Shown piece after piece: positions 7,821-16,387 of a stretch of DNA of 64,000 nucleotides. Source of the DNA: Chloroflexota bacterium (GTDB taxonomy: Bacteria > Chloroflexota > Anaerolineae > J102); contig JAKOVD010000035.1 in the NCBI GenBank assembly GCA_029782215.1, forward strand, positions 35,187 through 99,186, written 5' to 3'. Each line of letters opens with the position of its first letter. Positions within the stretch are counted from its first letter, which is position 1. A model generated the notes under the pieces. It was not told the origin of the DNA. It saw only the letters and a list, made by a program, of their open reading frames with translations, and did not search any database. The position numbers and the translations under genes are program-made.

Positions 7821-9713
7821 TCATTCCAGCACCCATTCCAGGTGATGGTCGTAGAGGGTGGCGGGACGAGGATGGCCATTTTCGTCCCAGCCCATCATCT
7901 CATAATAGGTTTGCAGAACGCGCCGGAAGCCTTCCCGATCGAGCTTGACGCCCGCCTTGGGGCCAGCGGTGATGGCTTCATCGAAGAAGCGGTCCGGCAG
8001 CCAGTCGTCCGCCGGCGCCAGCCCTTCCCGGTTGTTGTAGAAGCGCATGAGGTGGTTCCGGCGCTCGCCCCAGCGCAGGAGCTCATACGAAGAGGTCTCC
8101 CAACCTGTGATCGCCGCCAGCATGTCGGTCATGATCTGCAGGCTGAGGGCGCGAGTGGGGGCGATGGCAAAGATGCAGTAGCCCAGGGCGTCCGCTGCCG
8201 ACCAGAGGTTGTTGAGCGCCTTGTAGTTGCGCACCTTGCCGGCGCCCAAGTAGTCCATGGGGATGCGCCGCAGGATGCCGAGCGTGCGCGCAAATTCCAG
8301 GCTGTGGTCCCAGCCGACGTGGGTGTCGAAGTCCCAATCGTGTTCGCAGATGTCATAACGCGGCCCTGTGGGCGCCACGGCGAACCCAGTGGCCAGGTTG
8401 GTCTGGCTGCGCGGCTCGAACGGCACCATCTCCAGTCCCTTAACGTGAAGGGCAAAGCGTTCTGACCCGCGGCCGATGCGCTCGGCTGCCCGCTTGCACC
8501 CTTCGGCCAGGATGTCGCCAAACCCCTCGCGCCGGGCGATGCGCTGCACCAGGGTCAGCGTCACGGCGGCGTCACCGAAGCGCAGGTCCAGCCCATCGGT
8601 ATCTGCAGGGGTGAGAATCCCCTGCTCGAAGCATTCCATGGCAAAGGAGAGGGTGAAGCCCAGGCTGACGGGGTCCATGCCGAGCTGGTTGAGCAGGTTG
8701 TTGAAGCGCAGCAGGGTGGGCACGTCCCGGGTGCCGATGTTAGGCCCCATCGCCCCCGTGATCTCCTGGTGCATGGCGCTGGCGCGAGGGTCCAGCCCGG
8801 CCATGTCATCGCTGTGGTAGACCTTCATGCAGTCGTTGGGGCAGCCCGGGCAGGGCGCCACCCCGCGGTAGTGCAGCAGCCAACGCTGTTTCTCGTAGGC
8901 GTCAACGGCGGCGAACTCGGCCGTTCGGAAGTTCTCGATGTCCAGGGCGGCATCCAGGCCGTGGTCGTGGACCCAGACGGCGAAGCCGGGGAGCTGTTTC
9001 TGCCAGGTGGAGAGGGTGTTGGTCGCGATGTCACACTCGAAGTTGGCGTTCACCCGGTCGTAGGCGGCCTGGTCGGCGATGGGCGGAAGCTGCCCGCCCC
9101 GCAGCACAAGGGCCTTGAGCTTCTTCGCCCCCATGACTGCGCCCAGGCCCGTCCGCTGTACCTGGTTGGTACGGCTGCTGACGATGCTGGCGAAGCGCAC
9201 CAGGTTCTCGCCGGCCGGCCCGATGGCCGCCACGTCGATGCCGGCCCCGAAGCTGGCTTCCAGGCGATCCGTGGTCTCTCCCACCGTGGCGCCCCAGAGG
9301 TCGCCGGCGTCGAAGAACGAGACGGCGCCGTCGTCGATCATGAGTCCCACCGGCGAAGAGGCGGCGCCGTGGAAGATGAGGGCGTCATAGCCCGACCGCT
9401 TCAGGGAAACCGCCCAGGCGCCCTCGGTCCGTGCTTCGGCGATGCCGTGGGTCAGCGGCGACTTGGCGGAGACGACATAGCGCACCAGGCCGGCGGCAGG
9501 ATAGCCGGCGACGACGCTGTTGGCGAAGATCAGGAGGTTATCCGGCCCCAGGGGGTCGATCCCCGGTTCCGTCTCCTTCAGCAGGTAGTACGTGCCCAGC
9601 AGGGCGCCGCCGGCGTAGAGGCGGTAGAAGACGTCATCTGGCTCCTCGACGCTAGTTGCGCGGGTGGCCAGGTCGATGTGCAGGATCCTGCCGTGATAGC
9701 CGAAGCGTGACAT
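7821..9713 (-). CDS. aldehyde:ferredoxin oxidoreductase family tungsten enzyme
   Basis: A 630-residue AOR-family protein. The N-terminal domain has the pterin-binding AGGALLG (about 34-40) and GAVMGAKKLKA (about 191-201). The [4Fe-4S] cluster ligands are C288, C291 and C295 in CPGCPNDC plus the distal C513 in GYCIF. Family members oxidise aldehydes with ferredoxin using a tungsto-bispterin cofactor; the exact substrate is unknown. An ATG at 9713 with AAGGAG upstream is preferred over the in-frame codon at 9758. No cofactor-insertion gene or ferredoxin is adjacent. Confidence 0.93.
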   Translation of the reverse strand: MSRFGYHGRILHIDLATRATSVEEPDDVFYRLYAGGALLGTYYLLKETEPGIDPLGPDNLLIFANSVVAGYPAAGLVRYVVSAKSPLTHGIAEARTEGAWAVSLKRSGYDALIFHGAASSPVGLMIDDGAVSFFDAGDLWGATVGETTDRLEASFGAGIDVAAIGPAGENLVRFASIVSSRTNQVQRTGLGAVMGAKKLKALVLRGGQLPPIADQAAYDRVNANFECDIATNTLSTWQKQLPGFAVWVHDHGLDAALDIENFRTAEFAAVDAYEKQRWLLHYRGVAPCPGCPNDCMKVYHSDDMAGLDPRASAMHQEITGAMGPNIGTRDVPTLLRFNNLLNQLGMDPVSLGFTLSFAMECFEQGILTPADTDGLDLRFGDAAVTLTLVQRIARREGFGDILAEGCKRAAERIGRGSERFALHVKGLEMVPFEPRSQTNLATGFAVAPTGPRYDICEHDWDFDTHVGWDHSLEFARTLGILRRIPMDYLGAGKVRNYKALNNLWSAADALGYCIFAIAPTRALSLQIMTDMLAAITGWETSSYELLRWGERRNHLMRFYNNREGLAPADDWLPDRFFDEAITAGPKAGVKLDREGFRRVLQTYYEMMGWDENGHPRPATLYDHHLEWVLE

Positions 9714-9913
9714 GGGCGTGTTCTCCTTGACTCCTGACCAGCAACCGGATGGTCGCATTATAGGGGCAAGGGGATGGCGAGAACCAGCGTATCCGGGTTG
9801 GGTGGAGAGGGTGGTGAAAGTGTGATAGAATCGGGTGCCAGATCACAGGTCTCAAAACTCTGCAAGGCTGGCACGCTGCAAGGCATTGTGGATGCCGGCC
9901 AGGGGCAGATAAA

Positions 9914-12900
9914 GTGGGTGCATTGCAGCATTCCCGCAAGGATTTCACCACCGTGCTCCCCTCCGATCTCAAGCCAGGTGCAAGACTGTACGACCGCCGG
10001 ACGGGCGCCGAGCGCCTAGTTCAAGCCGTCGAGCGCTACGGCCAGGTCGTCTTTCTCAGCTTCAAGCAGCCTCAGACCGGCGTCATTGACCGGCAGCCAT
10101 TCTCTCTGGGTGAGCTGGAAAGCCGGTTTGAGGTGCTCGGCGCCGGGGCCATCGCATTTCGGGCCGACCCTGAAGTCGTGACGTTGGTCGCGGAGGCCTA
10201 CCGGCTGCGGCACGCCTATCTCTTCAATCCACTCTTCGCCACAGAGACTTCCCTCATCGATCTGCTGCCCCATCAGTTGGCCGCGGTCTACGGCGTCCCG
10301 GCAGGGCCGGGCCAATCGCTGGACGAGCCAGGCATGCTGGAGATGCCGCGCCTGCGCTTTCTGTTGGCGGATGATGCCGGCGCGGGCAAAACGATCATGG
10401 CAGGTCTGTTGATGCGTGAGATGCTCCTGCGACGCCAGCTCCAGCGCATCCTGGTCGTCCCGCCGGCGGGATTGGTCGGAAACTGGGAGCGTGAGCTGCG
10501 CGTGCTCTTCCGGCTCCGTTTTCGCATTTTGGCGGGCGCCGATTTTTCGGACGACTACAATCCCTTCTCCGACCGCCGCAACGACCTGGCCATCATCAGT
10601 CTGGACACGCTCTGGCGCGACAAAGCGCGCACAGCATTCGAGAAAGCTCCGCCCTATGATCTGGTCGTTTTCGATGAGGCGCACAAGCTGTCCGCCCGAC
10701 GCAATCCCGACCTGACCGTTGACACGACGCACCGCTACGAAATGGCGGAGATGATCGCCCGCCAGGGCCGGCACCTGCTGTTGATGACCGCGACGCCGCA
10801 CATGGGCAAGGACGAGCCCTACTACTACCTGTGGCGATTGCTGGAGCCTGAGCTGTTGTCCGCGCAAGAAGCGTTCATCCGTATGGGAAAGGCTCAGCGG
10901 CGGCATTACCTTCTGCGAAGGATGAAGGAAGAGATGGTCCGTTTCGACGGCACTTCCATCTTCCCGCCCCGTTCCAGCAAGACCGTCGAATATCCGTTGA
11001 TGCAGGGTGCAGATCAGGAACAAGACCTCTACGACCAGACGACCAGTTACTGCGAGACGCACTACGATCGGGCGAAGCTGCGCAACCGATCGGCAGCCGG
11101 TCTGGCCATGAGCATCCTCCAGCGCCGGCTCGCCTCCTCGACCTGGGCGCTGCTCAGATCGTTGGTGCGTCGTGAGGAAAAGCTAGGTGCAGCGATCCAG
11201 GACCTGGAAGCCGGTCTTGTCAGCGAGGAGGAGCTGGCGGCCCGGCAAAGCCGTCTGCCGGCCACCGACGTGCGGGACACAAAGACCGGCGACGAGGAGG
11301 AGGCCGTCGAGGACCGGGAGGAATCTGAGCGCCAGGATGAAGAGTTGGCCGGCGCCACCGATGCCCGCACCCTTGCCGAACTGCGCATCGAGCTGGCGGA
11401 AGTGCAGCGCCTGGTGGCGCTTGCCCGCCATGTCTACGGTTTGAAACGCGAAAGCAAGTTTGAGCGGTTGTGGGCGGCGCTTGAGGAGTATCCCGATACC
11501 AAGGTCCTGATCTTTACGGAGTTTCGCGATACTCTGAACTTCCTGGTGGAGCGATTGGAGGGCAAAGGCCTCACCGGCAAGATCGCGATCATCCACGGCG
11601 GCATGCCCTACCAGGAACGCGACAGGCAAGCCGCCTTGTTCAAGGACCCGGACGGCGCTCGGATCTTGGTGGCAACCGACGCCGCTGGTGAGGGCATCAA
11701 TCTCCAGTTCTGTTGGCTCCTGGTCAACTATGACATCCCCTGGAACCCGGCCCGTCTCGAACAGCGCATGGGTCGCGTCCATCGCTACAAGCAGAACCAC
11801 GATGTGCTGCTGTTGAACCTTGTCTCGGCCAACACCCGCGAGGGGCGGGTGCTGAAGACGCTGCTCGACAAGCTGGAGGCCATCCGACGCGAGCTTGGCA
11901 ACGACAAGGTGTATGACATCATCGGCCAGCAGTTCACCGGCAAGCCTTTGACGGAACTGATCTTCGAAGCCGTGGTGGAAGGCAACGAGGCGCAGGCCCA
12001 GAGCGAGTTTGCCAGGCTCAACCGGGAGCAGGTGGAACGACTGCTTTCAGAGCAAACGCGCAAGGTCGAAGTCAGCCAGGTGCGCAATCTGCTTGTGGCG
12101 CTGCAGGCCCAGCGCGAGGTGGCCGAGGTACGGCGCATGATGCCCGCCTATGTCCGGCGCTTCTTCCAATGGACCGCGCCCCGCGTGGGCGCCGGCATCC
12201 GGGGCGACATCGAGGGGCTCTTCTGGTTGGATCCGTGCCCGGCGGCGGTGGAGCGGGCGCTCGCCGCCTATCCCGAGTCGATCCGCCAGCGCTTGACCTT
12301 TGACCGCGAGCGCGCCATGCCTGACCTGGCCCGCGACCCGGATGCAGTCTATCTGCACCCAGGCGAGCCCATCTTCGAGACGATCACGACGCTGTTTCTG
12401 GGGCAGTATGAGCAGGAAGCGCTGCGCGGAGCAGTCTTCCTGGACCCCGATGCCGACGAGCCCTATCTTTTCTACCTGGCGAAGGCCACGGTGCTGCGGG
12501 ACCCGGTTCAGAAGTCCGGCTTCTCCGAGAAACCGGACGTCTCCGAACCTGAGGTGGTGATCGAGCAAGTCACAGGCGTGCGCCGCTACGGCGACGGCCG
12601 CTGTGAGCTGGTTCCGGCGCACCTGCTCTTGACCCTGTTCCCGGATGATGAGGCCGCGGCCAGTCCGGCGCTGGCGGATGAGGCGACAGTCAGGGTCATT
12701 TCTGCTGCCGCGGACGCGGCGCAGGTGGAAGCGGTTCTGGTGCAGATGGTTAGCCACCCGGCCCTGGAAACCCAGCGGCGGGAAGAAGAGACACGCCTGC
12801 CCGAACGCCAGCGCCAACTGCGGACGGCCTACAATCTGCGTCAGGCCGAGCTGTTTCAACAGCGAAAGCTCCTGCGGGAGGCCGTGGAGAGGGATGTGCC

Positions 12901-13444
12901 GGCGGCGAAATCGAAGCTGGCTGCATGCGAGGCCGAACTGGATGCCCTGGATCGCCATCGCCGCGAGGCCGAAGTCGACCTGCAGGCGCACATCGATCGC
13001 TTGCGGTTGGGGCCGGTCAGCCTCTACGCCCAGGCACTTGTGCTGCCGCTGCCGCCGGCAGCCGCAGAGCAGCGCCGCGACGCCCAAGCCGAGCATGTGG
13101 CTTTGGCCGAGGTGAAGCGCCGCGAGGAGGCCGAAGGCTCAATCTGGGAGGACGTCTCCGATCCCAATCTGAAGGCCGGCTTCGACCTGAAGGTTGTCCG
13201 GGCCGATGGCTCCATCCGCTATGTCGAGGTCAAGGGCCGGAGCGGGATGCAGCCGGTGGAGCTGACGGCCAACGAGTGGGCGCAGGCGGCCAACCACCGC
13301 GACCGCTATTGGCTCTATGTCGCCTATCATTGTGAGACGGTGCCGGTCCTCTATCGCGTCCCGGATCCGTTTGGCCGCCTGTTGGCCCGCCAGACCGGCG
13401 CGGTGCGCATTCAAGCCAACGAGGTCCTGGCCGCCGCCGAGTAA
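9914..13444 (+). CDS. SNF2-type helicase with C-terminal DUF3883 (DrmD/BrxH-like), defence operon gene 1
   Basis: A 1176-residue superfamily-2 helicase. Walker A is DDAGAGKT (153-160), motif II DEAH (254-257), motif III TATP (292-295), and motif VI QxxGRxHR (617-624). After a charged, coiled-coil-like middle (about 985-1035) comes a DUF3883 domain whose D1091 and E1105-V-K1107 recall a PD-(D/E)XK nuclease core, though activity is unproven. This layout matches helicases of class 1 DISARM and related DNA-modification defence systems. The start is a GTG with AGGGG eight bases upstream. A copy of the window's dispersed palindrome lies in frame at residues 866-878. It is followed by the methyltransferase gene after 71 bp. 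Confidence 0.92.
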   Translation: MGALQHSRKDFTTVLPSDLKPGARLYDRRTGAERLVQAVERYGQVVFLSFKQPQTGVIDRQPFSLGELESRFEVLGAGAIAFRADPEVVTLVAEAYRLRHAYLFNPLFATETSLIDLLPHQLAAVYGVPAGPGQSLDEPGMLEMPRLRFLLADDAGAGKTIMAGLLMREMLLRRQLQRILVVPPAGLVGNWERELRVLFRLRFRILAGADFSDDYNPFSDRRNDLAIISLDTLWRDKARTAFEKAPPYDLVVFDEAHKLSARRNPDLTVDTTHRYEMAEMIARQGRHLLLMTATPHMGKDEPYYYLWRLLEPELLSAQEAFIRMGKAQRRHYLLRRMKEEMVRFDGTSIFPPRSSKTVEYPLMQGADQEQDLYDQTTSYCETHYDRAKLRNRSAAGLAMSILQRRLASSTWALLRSLVRREEKLGAAIQDLEAGLVSEEELAARQSRLPATDVRDTKTGDEEEAVEDREESERQDEELAGATDARTLAELRIELAEVQRLVALARHVYGLKRESKFERLWAALEEYPDTKVLIFTEFRDTLNFLVERLEGKGLTGKIAIIHGGMPYQERDRQAALFKDPDGARILVATDAAGEGINLQFCWLLVNYDIPWNPARLEQRMGRVHRYKQNHDVLLLNLVSANTREGRVLKTLLDKLEAIRRELGNDKVYDIIGQQFTGKPLTELIFEAVVEGNEAQAQSEFARLNREQVERLLSEQTRKVEVSQVRNLLVALQAQREVAEVRRMMPAYVRRFFQWTAPRVGAGIRGDIEGLFWLDPCPAAVERALAAYPESIRQRLTFDRERAMPDLARDPDAVYLHPGEPIFETITTLFLGQYEQEALRGAVFLDPDADEPYLFYLAKATVLRDPVQKSGFSEKPDVSEPEVVIEQVTGVRRYGDGRCELVPAHLLLTLFPDDEAAASPALADEATVRVISAAADAAQVEAVLVQMVSHPALETQRREEETRLPERQRQLRTAYNLRQAELFQQRKLLREAVERDVPAAKSKLAACEAELDALDRHRREAEVDLQAHIDRLRLGPVSLYAQALVLPLPPAAAEQRRDAQAEHVALAEVKRREEAEGSIWEDVSDPNLKAGFDLKVVRADGSIRYVEVKGRSGMQPVELTANEWAQAANHRDRYWLYVAYHCETVPVLYRVPDPFGRLLARQTGAVRIQANEVLAAAE
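12509..12546. repeat. dispersed palindrome copy inside the helicase reading frame
   Basis: CAGAAGTCCGGCTTCTCCGA followed by GAAACCGGACGTCTCCGA closely matches the palindrome at 61611-61647. Here it is read as QKSGFSEKPDVSE (residues 866-878) without breaking the frame. Confidence 0.7.
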
Positions 13445-13448
13445 CCCA

Positions 13449-13506
13449 AAGCCCGACTTTCGGAATGCCAGCAGGCTGACTTCTGGAGGAAGTCGGACTT
13501 CTCAGA
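13449..13506. repeat. degenerate copy of the dispersed palindrome between helicase and methyltransferase
   Basis: The 71-bp gap is almost filled by two AAGTC/GACTT-type half-palindromes: CCGACTT at 13453-13459 pairs with AAGTCGG at 13490-13496, and GACTTC/GAAGTC form an inner hairpin with loop TGGAG. The tail AGTCGGACTTCTC matches the family seen at 61611 and 63576. It leaves little room for a promoter, so the downstream genes probably share the helicase transcript. Confidence 0.6.
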
Positions 13507-13515
13507 GAGCAGATC

Positions 13516-16386
13516 ATGACCCAACGCCGTCTCATCGAAGAAACCTTTCCCCTGAAACAGGTCTCGGCCGATTCGCGGCACGAGAAGAACGTGCGCCACG
13601 GCCATATCAGCACGCTGCACATCTGGCCGGCGCGGCGGCCGCTGGCCGCCTGCCGCGCTGCCATCATCGCTGCCCTGCTACCGGACCCAGGCGACGAGGC
13701 GGGCCGCCATGCCCTGAACAAGAAGATCGAGAGCATCACGCACTGGGGCACGGAGAATGGCCCGGCGCTGGACTTCTTCCGGCAGGAGATTCGCAAGGCG
13801 TTTGGAGAGCGGCCGCCGCGGGTGCTGGACATGTTCGCGGGCGGCGGCGCCATCCCGCTGGAGGCGATGCGGCTGGGCTGCGAGGTGATCGCCAACGACT
13901 ACAACCCCGTGGCCTGGTTCATCCTCAAGTGCACGCTGGAGTTTCCGCAGCGGCTGGCGGGCAAGACATGGCCCTTGCCAACTGCGGATTGGGGAGTGCG
14001 GATTGCCGAGCCGATTGCCGACAGCGATTCCGCCATTCCCAATTCGCCATCCGGCATTCACCAGACCGAGATGCCTCTGGGCGCACGCGAGGGGGACCTG
14101 GCCGACCACGTGCGCTACTGGGGGAACTGGGTCTTGGAGCGTGCGCGGGCGGAGCTGGCGCCCTACTACCCGACCGTGAACGGCCAGCCCACGGTGGCCT
14201 ACCTGTGGGCGCGCACCGTGCCCTGCCCCGACCCGGCCTGCGGCGCCGAGGTACCGCTGCTAAAGACATTGTGGCTGTCACAGAAAGCCGAAAAGACGCT
14301 GCCTGATACACCTGAGAATCGAGCGCGCCCGGACTTCTTGCGGGTGAAGAAGACGAAGAACAGGAGCCGTGTCGTCATCAACGGGCGTCGCGCACTGCGT
14401 CTGGTGCCCAATGCCGAAGCGCATCGTGTTGATTTCGAAATATGGGCACCTGGTCCCAAGGATGCGGTGCCTGAGGGAACGATGGCGGGCGCAAAATCGT
14501 GGTGCCCGGTGTGCGGTGTTCACCTCACAACAGGTCACATGAAGGAATGCGGCTTTACTGACAGGATGGGCATCCGGATGACTGCAGTTGAGGTAGCGGC
14601 CGATTATGGCAGGGAATATCGGCTGTCGACCGAGGACGAAGAAACCGCCGCCAGCCGGGCGGCCAAGACCTTGATCAGCCGCGCTGATCAGATTCCTCAC
14701 GGTTTGCCCACAGAACCGTTGCCTACAAGCAGTTCATCCGGCGCTGGACGTGCTTTCACCATTCCTCAGTATGGTTTCAGGAGTTGGGCCGACCTGTTTA
14801 CTCCGCGCCAATTGCTTGCCCTTGTGACGTTCGCCAAATGGATACGCCTGGCACAAAGCGAGATGCGGAAATGTGGTTATCCTGAGGCTTGGATAGAGGC
14901 AGTCCAGGGTTATCTTGCGCTGGCGGTAGATCGGCTGGCAGATCGGTCTAGCACGCTTTGCCGCCCTGATCCTACGCCGACTCAGAGCGGCATCATCAAT
15001 ACTTTTTCCCGGTTTGCCCTGCCAATGACCTGGGACTTTATCGAAGGCGTCACGATCGAGGAAACAAGCGGAGGCTTCTCTGGCGCCATCGAGTGGGTGG
15101 CGAAAGTCGTGACACACGCTACCAAGTCTCAGGTTGCCCCCCCCCCCTCTATTCTGCAAGGGAGCGCGACCGAGCTGCAAGAAACCGGCGTGGACGTCAT
15201 TGTCACCGACCCGCCTTATTATGATTCCATCCCCTATGCCGATATTGCCGATTTCTTCTACGTCTGGCTGCGGCGCACCGTTGGCGACCGATATCCCGAG
15301 GTTTTTGCGGCACCGCTCAGTCCCAAGATCGAAGAACTCGTCCAACAGACCAGGGGAGGCGAGGCGGGACGCACCGGCAAAGCCGAATATGAAAGTGGCA
15401 TGGCGGAGGCTTTCCGTCGTGCATGGAAGGCGCTTGTCTCCGATGGGCGCATGGTTGTTGTCTTTGCGCATAAGGAGCCCGATGCCTGGGAAACCCTGGT
15501 CGCGGCGATGATTCAGGCGGGATTTGTTGTCACCGCATCATGGCCCGTTGACACCGAGATGGGCAACCGCACTCGAGCAGTGGAAAGTGCAGCCTTGTCT
15601 TCGTCCATCTGGCTGGTTTGTCGCAAGCGTCCTGCCGGCGCGGGCGTGGGCCGCTACGCGGCCGTGCGCCGGGCCATGCAGGAACGGATCACCGAACGCC
15701 TGCGCTATTTCTGGGACATCGGCATCAGCGGGCCGGACTTTGTCTGGGCCGCGGTCGGCCCGGCGCTGGAATCGTATTCGGCCTGGGACGAGGTGCGCAG
15801 GCTGGATGGCACGCCTTTCACCGTCGGGGAGTTCCTGCGCGAGGTCCGCCGTATGGTGGCCGATTTCGCCCTGGGCCAGATTCTGCACGGGCGCTCCACC
15901 GAGGGGCTGGACGAGTGGACCCGCTACTACCTTATCCACCGCAGCTCCTTCGGCCTGGAGGATGCGCCGGTGGGCGAGTGCATTCTGCTCTCGCAGGGCT
16001 ACGGTCTGGACCTCAATGACGTGCGCGGCCCGCGCGGCCTGCTGGTCAAGGGCGACGGCAGCGATGTGCGGCTGGCGAAGTGGGATGAGCGCAGGCGCGA
16101 TGACCTCGGCGAGCCGCATCCCAGCGGCGGCCTGCCGCTCATTGACGCCCTGCACCGCCTGATGCGCCTGTGGGCGGCGGGAAACCTGGACGATCTCAAC
16201 ACGTATGCGGCTGCACGCGGCCTGCAGCAGAACGACTTGTTCTGGGAGGTTGCTCAGGCCGTTCTCGAGATGGCGCCAGCCAAGAGCCGCGAGCGGACGC
16301 TGCTGGAGGCGGTGGTGGCGTGGGGGCGAGGGAGGCCTGGCGCCACCACGGTTTCGCAGCCGTCGCTGCTCGAACAAGGAGAGTAA
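13516..16386 (+). CDS. DUF1156-type adenine-specific DNA methyltransferase with Zn ribbons (PglX-type role), defence operon gene 2
   Basis: A 956-residue DNA methyltransferase. The N-terminal DUF1156 region (RRLIEETFPL, then HGHISTLHIWPARRPLAACRA) is followed by SAM-binding motif I FAGGG (107-111) and the catalytic DPPY (565-568), giving an N6-adenine type order. Two zinc-ribbon half-sites are C237/C242 and C330/C333. It probably marks host DNA as self. Two oddities: an 11-C tract (15137-15147) encodes A-P-P-P near residue 541, where slippage would frameshift the gene ahead of DPPY, and residues about 155-182 look like a translated intergenic repeat. The middle third is less GC-rich than its flanks. 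Confidence 0.93.
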   Translation: MTQRRLIEETFPLKQVSADSRHEKNVRHGHISTLHIWPARRPLAACRAAIIAALLPDPGDEAGRHALNKKIESITHWGTENGPALDFFRQEIRKAFGERPPRVLDMFAGGGAIPLEAMRLGCEVIANDYNPVAWFILKCTLEFPQRLAGKTWPLPTADWGVRIAEPIADSDSAIPNSPSGIHQTEMPLGAREGDLADHVRYWGNWVLERARAELAPYYPTVNGQPTVAYLWARTVPCPDPACGAEVPLLKTLWLSQKAEKTLPDTPENRARPDFLRVKKTKNRSRVVINGRRALRLVPNAEAHRVDFEIWAPGPKDAVPEGTMAGAKSWCPVCGVHLTTGHMKECGFTDRMGIRMTAVEVAADYGREYRLSTEDEETAASRAAKTLISRADQIPHGLPTEPLPTSSSSGAGRAFTIPQYGFRSWADLFTPRQLLALVTFAKWIRLAQSEMRKCGYPEAWIEAVQGYLALAVDRLADRSSTLCRPDPTPTQSGIINTFSRFALPMTWDFIEGVTIEETSGGFSGAIEWVAKVVTHATKSQVAPPPSILQGSATELQETGVDVIVTDPPYYDSIPYADIADFFYVWLRRTVGDRYPEVFAAPLSPKIEELVQQTRGGEAGRTGKAEYESGMAEAFRRAWKALVSDGRMVVVFAHKEPDAWETLVAAMIQAGFVVTASWPVDTEMGNRTRAVESAALSSSIWLVCRKRPAGAGVGRYAAVRRAMQERITERLRYFWDIGISGPDFVWAAVGPALESYSAWDEVRRLDGTPFTVGEFLREVRRMVADFALGQILHGRSTEGLDEWTRYYLIHRSSFGLEDAPVGECILLSQGYGLDLNDVRGPRGLLVKGDGSDVRLAKWDERRRDDLGEPHPSGGLPLIDALHRLMRLWAAGNLDDLNTYAAARGLQQNDLFWEVAQAVLEMAPAKSRERTLLEAVVAWGRGRPGATTVSQPSLLEQGE
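15137..15147 (+). repeat. C11 homopolymer within the methyltransferase gene
   Basis: Eleven consecutive C residues, read in frame as the end of an Ala codon and three Pro codons. Any gain or loss of one base shifts the frame 61 bases before the catalytic DPPY codons. It is the longest homopolymer I noticed in the window. Confidence 0.95.
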
Positions 16387-16387
16387 C

